From: Spirogloea muscicola
Taxonomy: Eukaryota > Streptophyta > Zygnematophyceae > Spirogloeales > Spirogloeaceae
Length of the DNA: 38,542 bases
NCBI GenBank assembly: GCA_009602725.1
Contig: WELB01000001.1
Span: 1,074,860-1,113,401 of the forward strand
Direction: 5' to 3'
This document shows, in pieces, positions 23,037 through 32,400 of this stretch (position 1 is its first letter; each line of letters opens with the position of its first letter). A program made the translations under genes and the position numbers. The notes beneath the pieces were generated by a model that saw nothing but the letters and a program-made list of their open reading frames with translations, searched no databases and was not told the DNA's origin.

Positions 23037-23366
23037 GGGCCAGCAAAGCCAGCCCAGAAATGGCCCCCTTTCTCTATGGGCGCGCACTTTCTTCCAGAAA
23101 GAATGGACAATGTCAAAAGCCAAAAAACAAAATACACACAGCCAGGCAGCTAGAGAATAAGACACGACGAAGCACAGGAAGCTCAATACCCCCGGGAGAG
23201 GCCAGCCCAAAAGAAGAAAGAAAGTGCGCGCCCATAGAAGGGCTCAATGGAAGGGCTCACTTTCTTTGGGCTGGCCTCCAATAAAGTCTTTGCTTCCGTT
23301 TGGAAGAGCCACACTCATTCTTCCCACAGCCAATGCTTTCCTCTTCTCTATGGGCGAGCACTTTCT
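23037..23366. repeat. Rearranged hairpin-module fragments
   Basis: Includes GGCCAGCAAAGCCAGCCC (about 23038-23055), TTTCTCTATGGGCGCGCACT (about 23070-23089), AGAAAGAATGGACAATGTCA in reverse orientation (about 23097-23116), GGGAGAGGCCAGCCCAAAAG (about 23194-23213), its CTATGGGCG partner inverted near 23225-23240, and CTCTATGGGCGAGCACTTTC (about 23344-23363). All are pieces of the modules at 22540 and 22798, shuffled in order and strand. Confidence 0.65.
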
Positions 23367-23545
23367 TTTTTCCAGCCTCCACACGGTCCCGTCATCGGAG
23401 AGATTTCGCATCTCGGTCCTGCCTAAATGCGCTTCCCCCAGCCCACCAGCTGTGCGGTCTCCAGCAGATTCTTTCGATTCTCTTCTTATCCGTCTGGCGA
23501 GCCGGCCGCCCGAACAACATGCACGACACGTGGGCTTTAAGGATA

Positions 23546-23830
23546 ATGCCGCCCACTCCACCGTCTGCTCAAACGCCGTGGCCCGCTACCACGCGGCACG
23601 CAAGTCGTGTCACTGCGGCCTCTGGTGTCCTCTATGCGTTGCGGCGGCTTTCCCTTTTCTCACATCCGCGATTATCTGCTGCTTGTGCGTGGCGCCTCCA
23701 TGTAGCTGCCACCGATACTCCCCGCCTCTGGCACCAAGTTGTAGCGAGCATGCTACCAGCAGATGATCCATGGGTGCAGGAGTTGGAAAAGCGGCAAGCA
23801 CTAGGTGCCAAAGCTTTCACACTTATCTAA
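23546..23830 (+). CDS. Possible small F-box-like protein (94 aa)
   Basis: A 94-codon frame from ATG 23546 to TAA 23828-23830. Residues about 25-66 (ALRRLSLFSHPRLSAAC, then W, then VAATDTPRLWHQVV) follow the spacing of an F-box, the short helical motif that ties substrate adaptors to SKP1 in SCF ubiquitin ligases: leucine-rich start, RLs..C..W, and a closing D..LW. The usual N-terminal proline is not evident and no substrate-binding repeats follow, so it could be a stand-alone F-box protein, a truncated gene next to the repeat cluster, or chance. The frame is open further upstream, so the start is not certain. It ends 84 bases before the convergent nucleotidylyltransferase gene. Confidence 0.4.
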   Translation: MPPTPPSAQTPWPATTRHASRVTAASGVLYALRRLSLFSHPRLSAACAWRLHVAATDTPRLWHQVVASMLPADDPWVQELEKRQALGAKAFTLI

Positions 23831-23914
23831 AGCACCTCACAACCAGAGAAGTATATAGACTTCTGATGGACGTAAAACGCATTGTCATGGTGAATACGTT
23901 AGAAATCTGAAATG

Positions 23915-26900
23915 TCAGCTTGAGACCTTGCTACGAATTTCTGTCGAGGATATGTCCATACGAAAGTTCTCTTCCGGGATGGCCTTGAAGAGATCCGCAA
24001 TTTCGTGTGGTACATCAATATCAGAGAGCACCTGCAGCCCCTCGTGAGGAAAGGTAGGAAGTCAGATAGCAAGCCCCCGAGGCAGCAGGGCCTTATGTGA
24101 GGCTTACTGCACCGACAAGATGTCAAATTGGAGATGACAATACATCAAGTGGTTAAGAAGCTTCTCACCATGAATTTGCCATCTACTAGGCGGCCAGCAA
24201 CAAGGAAGTCACACCCTTGGCCTTTTATGTCTGCGAGGGTGTCCAGCATCTTTTGGAAGCTACTATCATAGTACTTGGGCTGCAACCGTGCACAGGCTAG
24301 CTCACAAATCAGAACAGAAAGAGCGGCAGGGAGCACTTGAAGAGCTTGAAGAGCTTTGATATTACTTTGACGTTGCTGGCTCAATCATAGCAAAGATCTG
24401 TGGCATTTCGAAATTTGTATAAGGGTCGTCATACTGGTCATTCTGCTTGCCAACCACCACAAAAACCACGTACATCGACTAGTCGAACGGCAGTGTCACT
24501 TCCAATCACAAATGTGCTTTCTGGCAACAGCTCTGCCTTCTTGAAAAATAGCGGCTGGTTTGTAATGACCACTGAAAGACCTACATAACCACACATACAG
24601 AGCACGGAGCTCAGAATTGACAATAGTGCTAGACACTGACCACCTCATGACCACAATCTGCAGCTGTTGGTAATATTGCCCACTGTAAGCAAAGACAGAC
24701 CGAGCAAGCTGCATCCCATTCTTAAGTACAGTTGTGCTAACCTGTCACTAGTGTCTGCAAAGTATTCTTGTGCAAGTGTATCCAGGACAACAGACTTTTA
24801 TGCACCAACTTGCACATTTCACATCTTCCCCATGTTCTGGGATCTTGACTTGCTAGACAAGTCCACTTACGAGTACACTTACCTCTACGCTCGAATTGAG
24901 ACAACCTTTGCTTGATGACCGTCAGACTCAGAGGCGGTTTATCAGCATTTATAGCTGATATTTCAAAGCATGGGAAGGCATCCACCTGGTTTCTGCAATG
25001 GATTGCAAAGGAATGCGATGATGTGGAAGCCCAGCATGAATACATGTGTCACTTCCTATCCAGCCTACACAAGGTCAGACTGCAAATCTGACCACCAAAC
25101 AGTGCTAAGAGAGAGTCTGATGGTGTACTTGCAAGCTGCATCCAAGAGCTTGAGATGTCCATCATGTAGGGGATTGAAGGATCCAGATAACATAATCCGT
25201 CTTCCATCTCTTGGCGAATCTACTGGCCAGGTGCCTGTTGACGTTGATCAAAGAAAGCAAACTTGTCGCATGAGCAACTAGCCAGAGGAGCTCGTCCTTT
25301 CCTCATCTCACCTGCTGCCAACCTAGCTACTAAGCTGTTCATCTCGTGACAAGAATTTGCAGTAAGATATGCAGCTTGTGTAACACATGATGACGAGTTT
25401 GTGGAGCACATCAAAGGGGTGCTCTGCTTAAGTGCACTTGCAAGAACCTGGCGAGCTGACCATGGGAATTTCCCCCTCAAGGAGCTGCGTGAGCTGCTCC
25501 TCTGCAGAGTACACTGTGTGTTTCTTCTGTACCACCTCCTCACCTTCCTTGAGCTGGATTGGTATTCTTTGATTGACGTTGCAGGCATCAGCTAAAGCCT
25601 GTCAGCTTGGCCGTCCAGAGTCAGTCCACGTTTAAGTTGCTGGCTTGACAAGGAGAGGAAAATATGCGTTGTCACCAACAGATGTTCCTCTCAGGGGTGT
25701 GCCACTACATACTTAGACAATATTCTAATGCAGGTCTGTGCAGATGGATCTAATCGTGCCCGTCAAAATTACCAACAGTAGTGATGATGGGTAATGGTTG
25801 CTTGCTCATTGGCAGTAACATCATAGCTAAATACAGATAAAGGTTGGTGTAAGCTCATTACAAGCACATTGGTCTGTCTGCCTCTGCAGAGGGTCTATCA
25901 GAAAGTCTGTAGGGTATCAGCGAACCTGGAGGACCAGCAGACTGCTGATACCATCCTCCTCTGATCTACTTCTTTCCCCCTGATACAAGGCTGCTACCAT
26001 GTTTGCTGCAAGGAGATGCTAGAGAAGCTATCCTCCTGGTGATGCATCTTGGCCATATCACCTCACAATTGATGCTTGCACGTGAACAGCGATGCCAGTA
26101 CGTGATTTGATTGATCTCAATAACAAGCCAATCAAAAAGAGGCCGGGATTGCCAACCTTGGTCAAGGTCAGCCCATACTCCCACTTTTCTGCCTGAGTAC
26201 GTACTGCCACAAAGCATCTTCGATGCTAGCAGAAACAACACAACCTTCAGCTTAATTAGCGCCGTACTTTGGAAGTGTATGTGCCGCTTTGAAGTGCAAT
26301 GCGAGGAGAATCTGTCACAGCTTATGCACAGGAATCGATAGCCCATTGACATGAAAAGGCTGCACCTGTGAGGTCCTTTTTTGGCAGGGACAGAGGCAAG
26401 AGCGCAAGTGCAGCCAATGCCGGCTACACTGTATCCTGGAAAACAGTGTTTGACAGATCAATAGCTGGTTGTGGCAGTTTCCAAATAGTCTACGAAGCAG
26501 CTACCTGGTGGCTTGCTTTGGCTTCCGAGAGCCGAAACAGATTGTTCCCATCTGTCGCCACTAGCATCTGTCGCCACTGTCGCCACTAGCTATCAATATC
26601 ACTTTAGGACTTGTTTGAACAATAATTGTGCCAGGGGTTTGCGTATGAAACTGTTGACAAGGTACATGCTCATGTCAGATGATGTGTACCGGGTGTAGCG
26701 AGCTTCAGAGCACGATTGTAGGCTGCTACTGCAATGTCATGTGCAGTAGCCTCACTTGTGAATTGCTGAGGTACCTGCACGATTAAATTGTCAATGTAAG
26801 CTTGGGCACTGAGCTTCACAACCTGTCAGGCCAGCTTTGGCCTGACAATCCCAGCAGCTCAGCAGCACCGTCAACAGTAGGTGTTCTCATTGTCGTCGGT

Positions 26901-27455
26901 CAACTTTCATTTGACCGACGAGCTACATGACTAGCTAGTGATATCTGCAAGGACTGGGGATAATCTACTGAAGCCCTTGGTGGAACAATATTTGATGAAG
27001 TAGGAGTTAGATGCTTCCTATTAGCTGCACACGCATGTGCAGAGTCAGATGTGGCACTGCCTTCTGACTATACTGAGTACTTCGATGTGTTTGAAGACCA
27101 CTGACCACCCTAAGACTTGATACACAGAGGACTCAATCTGCACGTCACCTTGCCAAGGACATTGACCATTGACCGCCGAGAGTATGGTATTGTTGCCTCA
27201 AGAAGCGTATTTGAGGCGCCTGGGACAGATAGAAGCCAACTCAACGCCTGTCACCAGCTGAGACATCGTTTTAGAACAACGAGTATGTATATGAGCAACA
27301 ACAAGTTGCAACAATGTATGTGAGTCAGTCTCTCAGCTGGCAAATCAGCAACAATCAAGACAGAGAACCTGGGAGGCGCCGCCGGACAGGCAGATGACAG
27401 CTCGTGTTGGCGCTGCATGAATGGCCTCCACGGCCGCCCGCACGGCCACGTCCAT
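23915..27455 (-). CDS. Nucleotidylyltransferase-superfamily protein with CinA-like N-terminal region (12 exons)
   Basis: Exons in coding order: 27455-27369, 27247-27149, 26774-26690, 26435-26366, 26115-26067, 26018-25926, 25598-25448, 25234-25129, 24992-24883, 24571-24474, 24279-24169, 24031-23915. They join to about 391 codons; exons 5-6 have weaker boundaries. The C-terminal half is a cytidylyltransferase-fold enzyme: GSFNPLHDGH is the nucleotide-binding signature, followed by FEISAINADKPPL, FVIGSDTA and RMDISSTEIRSK (the ISSTxIR motif). Such enzymes transfer AMP or CMP to a phosphorylated substrate; NMN/NaMN adenylyltransferases and pantetheine-phosphate adenylyltransferase are relatives. 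The N-terminal half (LSGGASQALSWLLSVPGASN, YSRRSM, then VAGIGCTCAL) resembles CinA/nicotinamide-nucleotide amidohydrolase domains. The whole order matches a plant protein family known from Arabidopsis (I recall At2g01220). Substrate is unknown. No targeting peptide is evident after MDVAVRAAVEAIH. Confidence 0.88.
26551..26589. repeat. Short tandem repeat in an intron
   Basis: CTGTCGCCACTAGCAT and variants are repeated two and a half times, inside an intron of the nucleotidylyltransferase gene. It looks like ordinary replication slippage. Confidence 0.6.
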
Positions 27456-27759
27456 ATGAACAAGCGCCGACAGGCACTTGGACCTACTACTTGTTGCTGG
27501 CCTGCAGGGAGGACCTTGTTGTAACTCGATGGTACTCAGCTACACCATCTGTAGCCGACCTCCTGACTGATCTTTCATTCCCGCCTGCGTGCGTCGCGGC
27601 AGCAGGAGCGGAAGAGAGGTGGAACGCGCGCTCTGTCGGACGACGCGCGGCAACGACTGGGGCTGCTGGCGGTAACTCATCCCGCGAGGGGGTAGTGGTT
27701 GCTGATACTGGCGATCGTGAAGGCTTGCCAAGTGCGTGCCAAGAGAGAGCGAGCTCTAG

Positions 27760-28155
27760 CGAAGGAGGTGGCAACGAAGGGCCAGCCCAGAAGACACTTC
27801 GAATAACGTCTCGACCCCCCTGCACTACTCAGACTACCCCCGCAGTGACCACCTCCTCCCGGCCGCAATCGACACTTTCGGCTGCTTGGGTCCTCGCTTC
27901 CATACCCTACTCGAGAACATAGCGAGTCTGGGATATGCACGACGCGAGGATATGCTCCCAGCCCAGATGGGTATACCGGCAGCCTATCTGTCATTTCTGC
28001 GACGTCGAGTGTCAACCTGTCTGCAACGAGCTCAGGCGTATGCTCTGCATCAGAAAGCTGGTCGAGCCTTAGCTGCTGGCACAAGAGCTAGTCAATTGCC
28101 GTCCGGTATTCGAGCGTCAGCTAGCGACCTCTATGTGCTGACTCGTGGTTACTGA
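27760..28155 (+). pseudogene. 131-codon ORF fragment of an unknown transposable element
   Basis: Open without a clear start from just after TAG 27757-27759 to TGA 28153-28155. The C-terminal 36 codons (28048-28155) are the third copy of the H..AGRA.AA ... SDL..LTR.Y tail. Before them come AAIDTFGCLGPRFHTLLENI and, further on, FLRRRVSTCLQRAQAYAL. An (A/E)TFG..GP block followed by a basic, leucine-rich LQRA/LQRGNA block recalls the segment behind the reverse transcriptase in some algal and plant retroelement polyproteins, but this is from memory and is only a suggestion. From 27890 on, the sequence is also the left arm of the inverted repeat. Confidence 0.5.
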
Positions 28156-28922
28156 GCGGGTCAGCTTAGCAGCAGGTGACGTACATTTGTCCAATGTGCT
28201 TGCCTTTGTACTTGGCCACACATGGCCTCCCCATCTCTTAATATACACGCATTTTCTGTTCGGCCACCCTGCAAAAGACGGGATACAATTTGTGGAAAAG
28301 CCGCAACATGGGATGACATACCAAAAGCAAAGCCAGTTGCTTCAATGAGAAGCAGTGATTAGCCACTCAGTAATGATCCCATTGTCGACTAGATGCAAGT
28401 GGAGTAGACTTGCAGCTACTATGTCCCACTTGTACGTGCTCACACAGGTTTGATGCCTGCTCCTTTGACATTGTCCATTCTTTCTGGGCTGGCTTTGCTG
28501 GCCCCCTTTCTCTATGGGCGCGCTCTTTCTTCTTTCTTCTTTCTGGCCAGAATAAGGAAATGCGTGTATATTAAGAGATGGGGAGGCCATGTGTGGCCAA
28601 GTACAAAGGCAAGCACATTGGACAAATGTACGTCACCTGCTGCTAAGCTGACCCGCTCAGTAACCACGAGTCAGCACATAGAGGTCGCTAGCTGACGCTC
28701 GAATACCGGACGGCAATTGACTAGCTCTTGTGCCAGCAGCTAAGGCTCGACCAGCTTTCTGATGCAGAGCATACGCCTGAGCTCGTTGCAGACAGGTTGA
28801 CACTCGACGTCGCAGAAATGACAGATAGGCTGCCGGCATACCCATCTGGGCTGGGAGCATATCCTCGCGTCGTGCATATCCCAGACTCGCTATGTTCTCG
28901 AGTAGGGTATGGAAGCGAGGAC
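27890..28922. repeat. Large inverted repeat: 365-bp arms, 303-bp spacer
   Basis: Left arm 27890-28254 and right arm 28558-28922 are reverse complements with one mismatch noticed (ATA versus ATG near 27972/28840) and no indel: paired positions always sum to 56812. The spacer (28255-28557) holds a hairpin module at 28470-28535. The arms contain the same ORF end in opposite directions (TGA at 28153-28155 and at 28659-28657). It lies between two divergent genes, the nucleotidylyltransferase (5' end 27455) and SHOC1. Such identity indicates a recent inverted duplication, or gene conversion between arms. Confidence 0.92.
28470..28535 (+). repeat. Hairpin module in the spacer of the inverted repeat
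   Basis: CATTGTCCATTCTTTCTGGG, then CTGGCTTTGCTGGCC, then CCCTTTCTCTATGGGCGCGC. Same order of parts as the modules at 22540-22592 and 22798-22853, about 5.5 kb away, which ties this locus to the repeat cluster at 21168-23370. Confidence 0.75.
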
Positions 28923-28971
28923 AAAGGAAGGGTCCAAAGCACCATCCTGCGATACTCTCGCCCTGCTTCAT
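28657..28971 (-). pseudogene. Second, inverted copy of the element ORF fragment
   Basis: Open on the minus strand from 28971 to TGA at 28659-28657. Within the arm (28922-28657) it encodes the same residues as the left copy apart from one Met for Ile. Outside the arm the two sequences differ, so the frame happens to stay open into unrelated flank. Its last 36 codons (28764-28657) are the conserved tail. Confidence 0.6.
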
Positions 28972-29170
28972 TAGCCCCCTGCTAGCCTAGGGCTTCGCTT
29001 AGTGTAGCGCCCTGTTAACACTTCCTTCGCCCTTTTTGTATTGGCTCGGCTTGGACTCCCTTTTACTTCATGAGTACCCCGCGTCTTACCTCTTCCGCGA
29101 GATTGAGCTGCAGGCCACGGGACGACGCGCAGACCTCGCATCCTCGCCCGCCGCTGAGCCCGCCCTTGTC

Positions 29171-29246
29171 AGGCGCGGCTCCAGTGTGTCAAGGCTCACT
29201 ACGGGCTACCTAGGCGCGGCTCCAGTGTGTCAAGGCTCACTACGGG
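29171..29246 (+). repeat. Direct repeat, 35 identical bases with 41-base period
   Basis: 29171-29205 and 29212-29246 are identical, starting AGGCGCGGCTCCAGTGTGTC, separated by CTACCT. The duplication lies about 250 bases upstream of the first recognised SHOC1 exon, in its promoter, 5' UTR or an unrecognised 5' exon. Confidence 0.85.
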
Positions 29247-29495
29247 TAGCTGCTGCCGCATGGCTGACAAAGCCTGACTTGAATCCAATGTCATCACCAT
29301 GGACCGTCACGCTGGCGTCAGCTGCAAGTTCTTCTGATCAGAGGTGCGACCAAGACTTGACCATAGACCTGCTTGGTGCTGCGCGCAAGCGGCTGGACTG
29401 CTGCCTGCACGCTGTCGCGGCAAATTAGCGCAGGCTCACGACTTTGCCACCTGCTTTAGCTAATTACTGCTCTACTTCCGCTGCTGGCTTTGCAG

Positions 29496-32400
29496 GCGCT
29501 TGCTCTGCTAGCTTCAAGAAGTATGGTGACAGATATGCAGGAAAGTGCGGCTGGATCTGGCCGGGATATTGCAGAGCCAGCAATAGGGCCCAGCAAGAGC
29601 AGTAACTGCAGGCTTCCTTGCGATCTACGTCCAGCTGCGCTTGACATCCCAGAACATGATACGCTTGCTGACAGCGACAGACCTGCGGCAATGTCCATTC
29701 AATCTGTGATGCAAGGTTGGACAGAAGAATGGCCCCATGACCAACCTACATCCCTTGCATCGCTCCCAGTCCCGGCCTTTCATGAGTTTGAAGCAATACC
29801 AAAGCTCCATCGTAAGAGAGCACTGTGCCTGGGTGCTCTTGAGTGTATGACTGCTCTACAAGCTCAGACTTCTAGTCACCGGCCTCCCACCCTCGAGGCC
29901 CCATGCATTGCCTCTTACAGCCAGAACGAGGCCAGCATTATGACAGGTCTTCTAAGCTTGGGGACACAGTGCTGCCTCCATTGCCCAAGCACAACAACCA
30001 TGGACATGGCTCTGCCTTCAAGCAGCTTCGAGAAGAGAATTGTCATGCCAACTCTAGTCCTGGACGGAATATCCATTCGTTCCCTGCCAATTCCCTCTGT
30101 TCCGACAGCCAGTTCCAACGGCTTCGATATGACCTACGTGCTGCAACTAGCTGAGAAGGAGTCACCACAGGCCTCTGTGAGTCTCTACAACACTCTGATG
30201 ACATCCAGTGTCACTCTCACGGACAAGCTGGAGAGGTGCCTTCCAGAGACACCGGTGCAGGTCACATCACAACGACTCCCACTACTTCAAGTAGTGATGG
30301 ATAGAGAAGTGTCACTAGCAGACACAGATACGACAGGCATCCAGCGGGAACGGTCACAGAAGGAAGGGCAGGTACCCCTGCTTACAGGCATCCCGCCCAG
30401 CTTGGTTCATCTGCCTGATAACCAAACACTGCTAGCAGTATCAAACAGGCCCTGTGCAAGCCTCGGAAAGGGTGGAGAAGCTTCACAAGCAAGAAGATTA
30501 CCTGCTCCAACCATGTCAAGCGAGCTCAGCTTCTACATAAGGACAAGGCTGCCTTGTGACCTCAACAGTGAGACGCTGAAACACTGCATAGAGGAGCAAA
30601 AGGGTGTGGAGCTGCACTTAATCAGGCCTTCAGACTCACTCTGTCAGATTCTTAGTGCTATGAAGGAGGACTACACCAGGGTTGAGGGGGATTGGGGACC
30701 GCAAGAAGGATCCAGTCATCATTTTGGCTTGGATGCACAGGGCACTGCTGCTCTGCGAGCCAAGATTGAGGGCATGGCTCAAGGGGTGGCAAGGACTCAG
30801 CTGCCAGCTCTTCGGAGTCTTGTGGCTATGCATACTCTGCGGCAGGCAGCTCGGGCGCTGGCAGACTATGGGATACGTGTCGCCCATTTATACTTGGAGC
30901 AGGCTCTTCAGCGGATGACATTCTTAGAGGCAGCAGCAACTAGGTGCCGCACAAGGCTCACTCTCGCATTTGAGGAGGTGGAATCTGGCCTGCTGGAAGA
31001 TCATCCAAAGCTCGCAGTTTTGATGCAAACTCTCAGAAGTCCGCTAGAGCTTCAGAAGCGGGCAGGCAACACCCTTGCAACCCTCATAATATTGGAACAG
31101 AGGGGCTTCTTCACTCTCTTCAGACCCTTGCTGAGCTTGGGATTGAGACCTTACCAGGTGGACAAGGAAGGCTCGCTCCTGCACAATGGAGCATTTGACA
31201 AGACAATGACACATTTGCTGAATGACATGATTGAGCAGATTCTGGCTGTTGCAGACTGCCTGCTCCTGCCTGAAGCGTACGCATAAGCTCTGCACAATCT
31301 TCTTCTGCAAAAAGCTACGACCGCACCTTATGCTCCTCATTACTGTAGTGCACAATTTGGCAGACTCTTGTCCTTTCTAGGGCCCCAGTCTACATGCATG
31401 TATATCTTATCCAGGGGATGGTTTGTCATGGGCTCAATGCTGTGTATGTCATGCAGGTACATCACAGAGTCATTCCAGTGGCAATGCTTCTCAACTGTTG
31501 TACTATATGCCTCAGAAGCTTCGCAAGAAGTTCTGGAGGCTTTGAAGCAAACGCAATGTACAGTGCACCACTTCAAGATGGAGATTGAATATTCCAAACT
31601 ACTGAGAAATTGCGGTGGAACTGAGAGACTGACACCAGGACTACACGAGCCACCTCTTATCACAGATGGCAACATTAATCAGCAACTTGAGAAGGAAAGC
31701 TGCTGGAATGCCCCGATGGTTTGCCCAACAAGCAAGCAAGCAGGGTGTCATTGCGATATGATCTTGGTGGTAAATATCAGCAGGACAGGAAGCCAACCTG
31801 GTACTCGGACTGGGCGCTGGCATTTGCAAGATCACTTACTGAGATGGGAGGCAGACAATGTGCAGGTAAAAGTCATATGATGGGAAGAATAATACTCTAT
31901 CGTACAGTATGCAATAGTCGAGCAATACCAGTCCTTAATTTCACAGCATGTCGCAGGTTATTGAGAGGGAGCTACTGCTTCCACTGGACATCATTTTGAG
32001 TCCTACAGCAGCCTTCGCACTCTACACAGAGGAGAAGCTTGAGCTTGACGCCAGACCACTCGCAAAGTCCTCAACCAACTACGTGGAAATTATTGTCGAT
32101 GACCACTTGAGAGCAATCAGCTGCGCATATGACCTGGTCATCTTGGTAGGGCCTTCTGCATCATTTGGCTTGACATATTTGAAGGGCCTTCTGTCTGGGC
32201 AAGTACATATGGCCGTATTTCACCCAGCTTGCCCGCGTATTGACGCCTGCTTAGTTCCCGATAGTCCTGCTTGCTCTGTGATCAACTGCTGTTGCAGGTC
32301 TTCGAGGGTGGTTGGCAATTCACAAGCAGAATGCTTCATGTTCTGGACGACCTTTACGCTGCTGCGCTTGGACTGGACATTCAGCTCCAATGCTTTCTAT

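Noticed and set aside
25966-26352. 128-codon minus-strand frame read as a single exon
   Set aside because: Only parts of the region fit the nucleotidylyltransferase family, in a different frame and as two short exons with proper splice sites.
27404-27922. 172-codon plus-strand frame over the first exon of the nucleotidylyltransferase
   Set aside because: It overlaps a well-supported exon (27455-27369, minus) and changes character where the inverted repeat starts; no motif.
29036-29428. 130-codon frame upstream of SHOC1, considered as a 5' exon
   Set aside because: No resemblance to SHOC1 N-termini, and it includes the 41-base tandem duplication. An upstream exon may exist but this frame does not support it.
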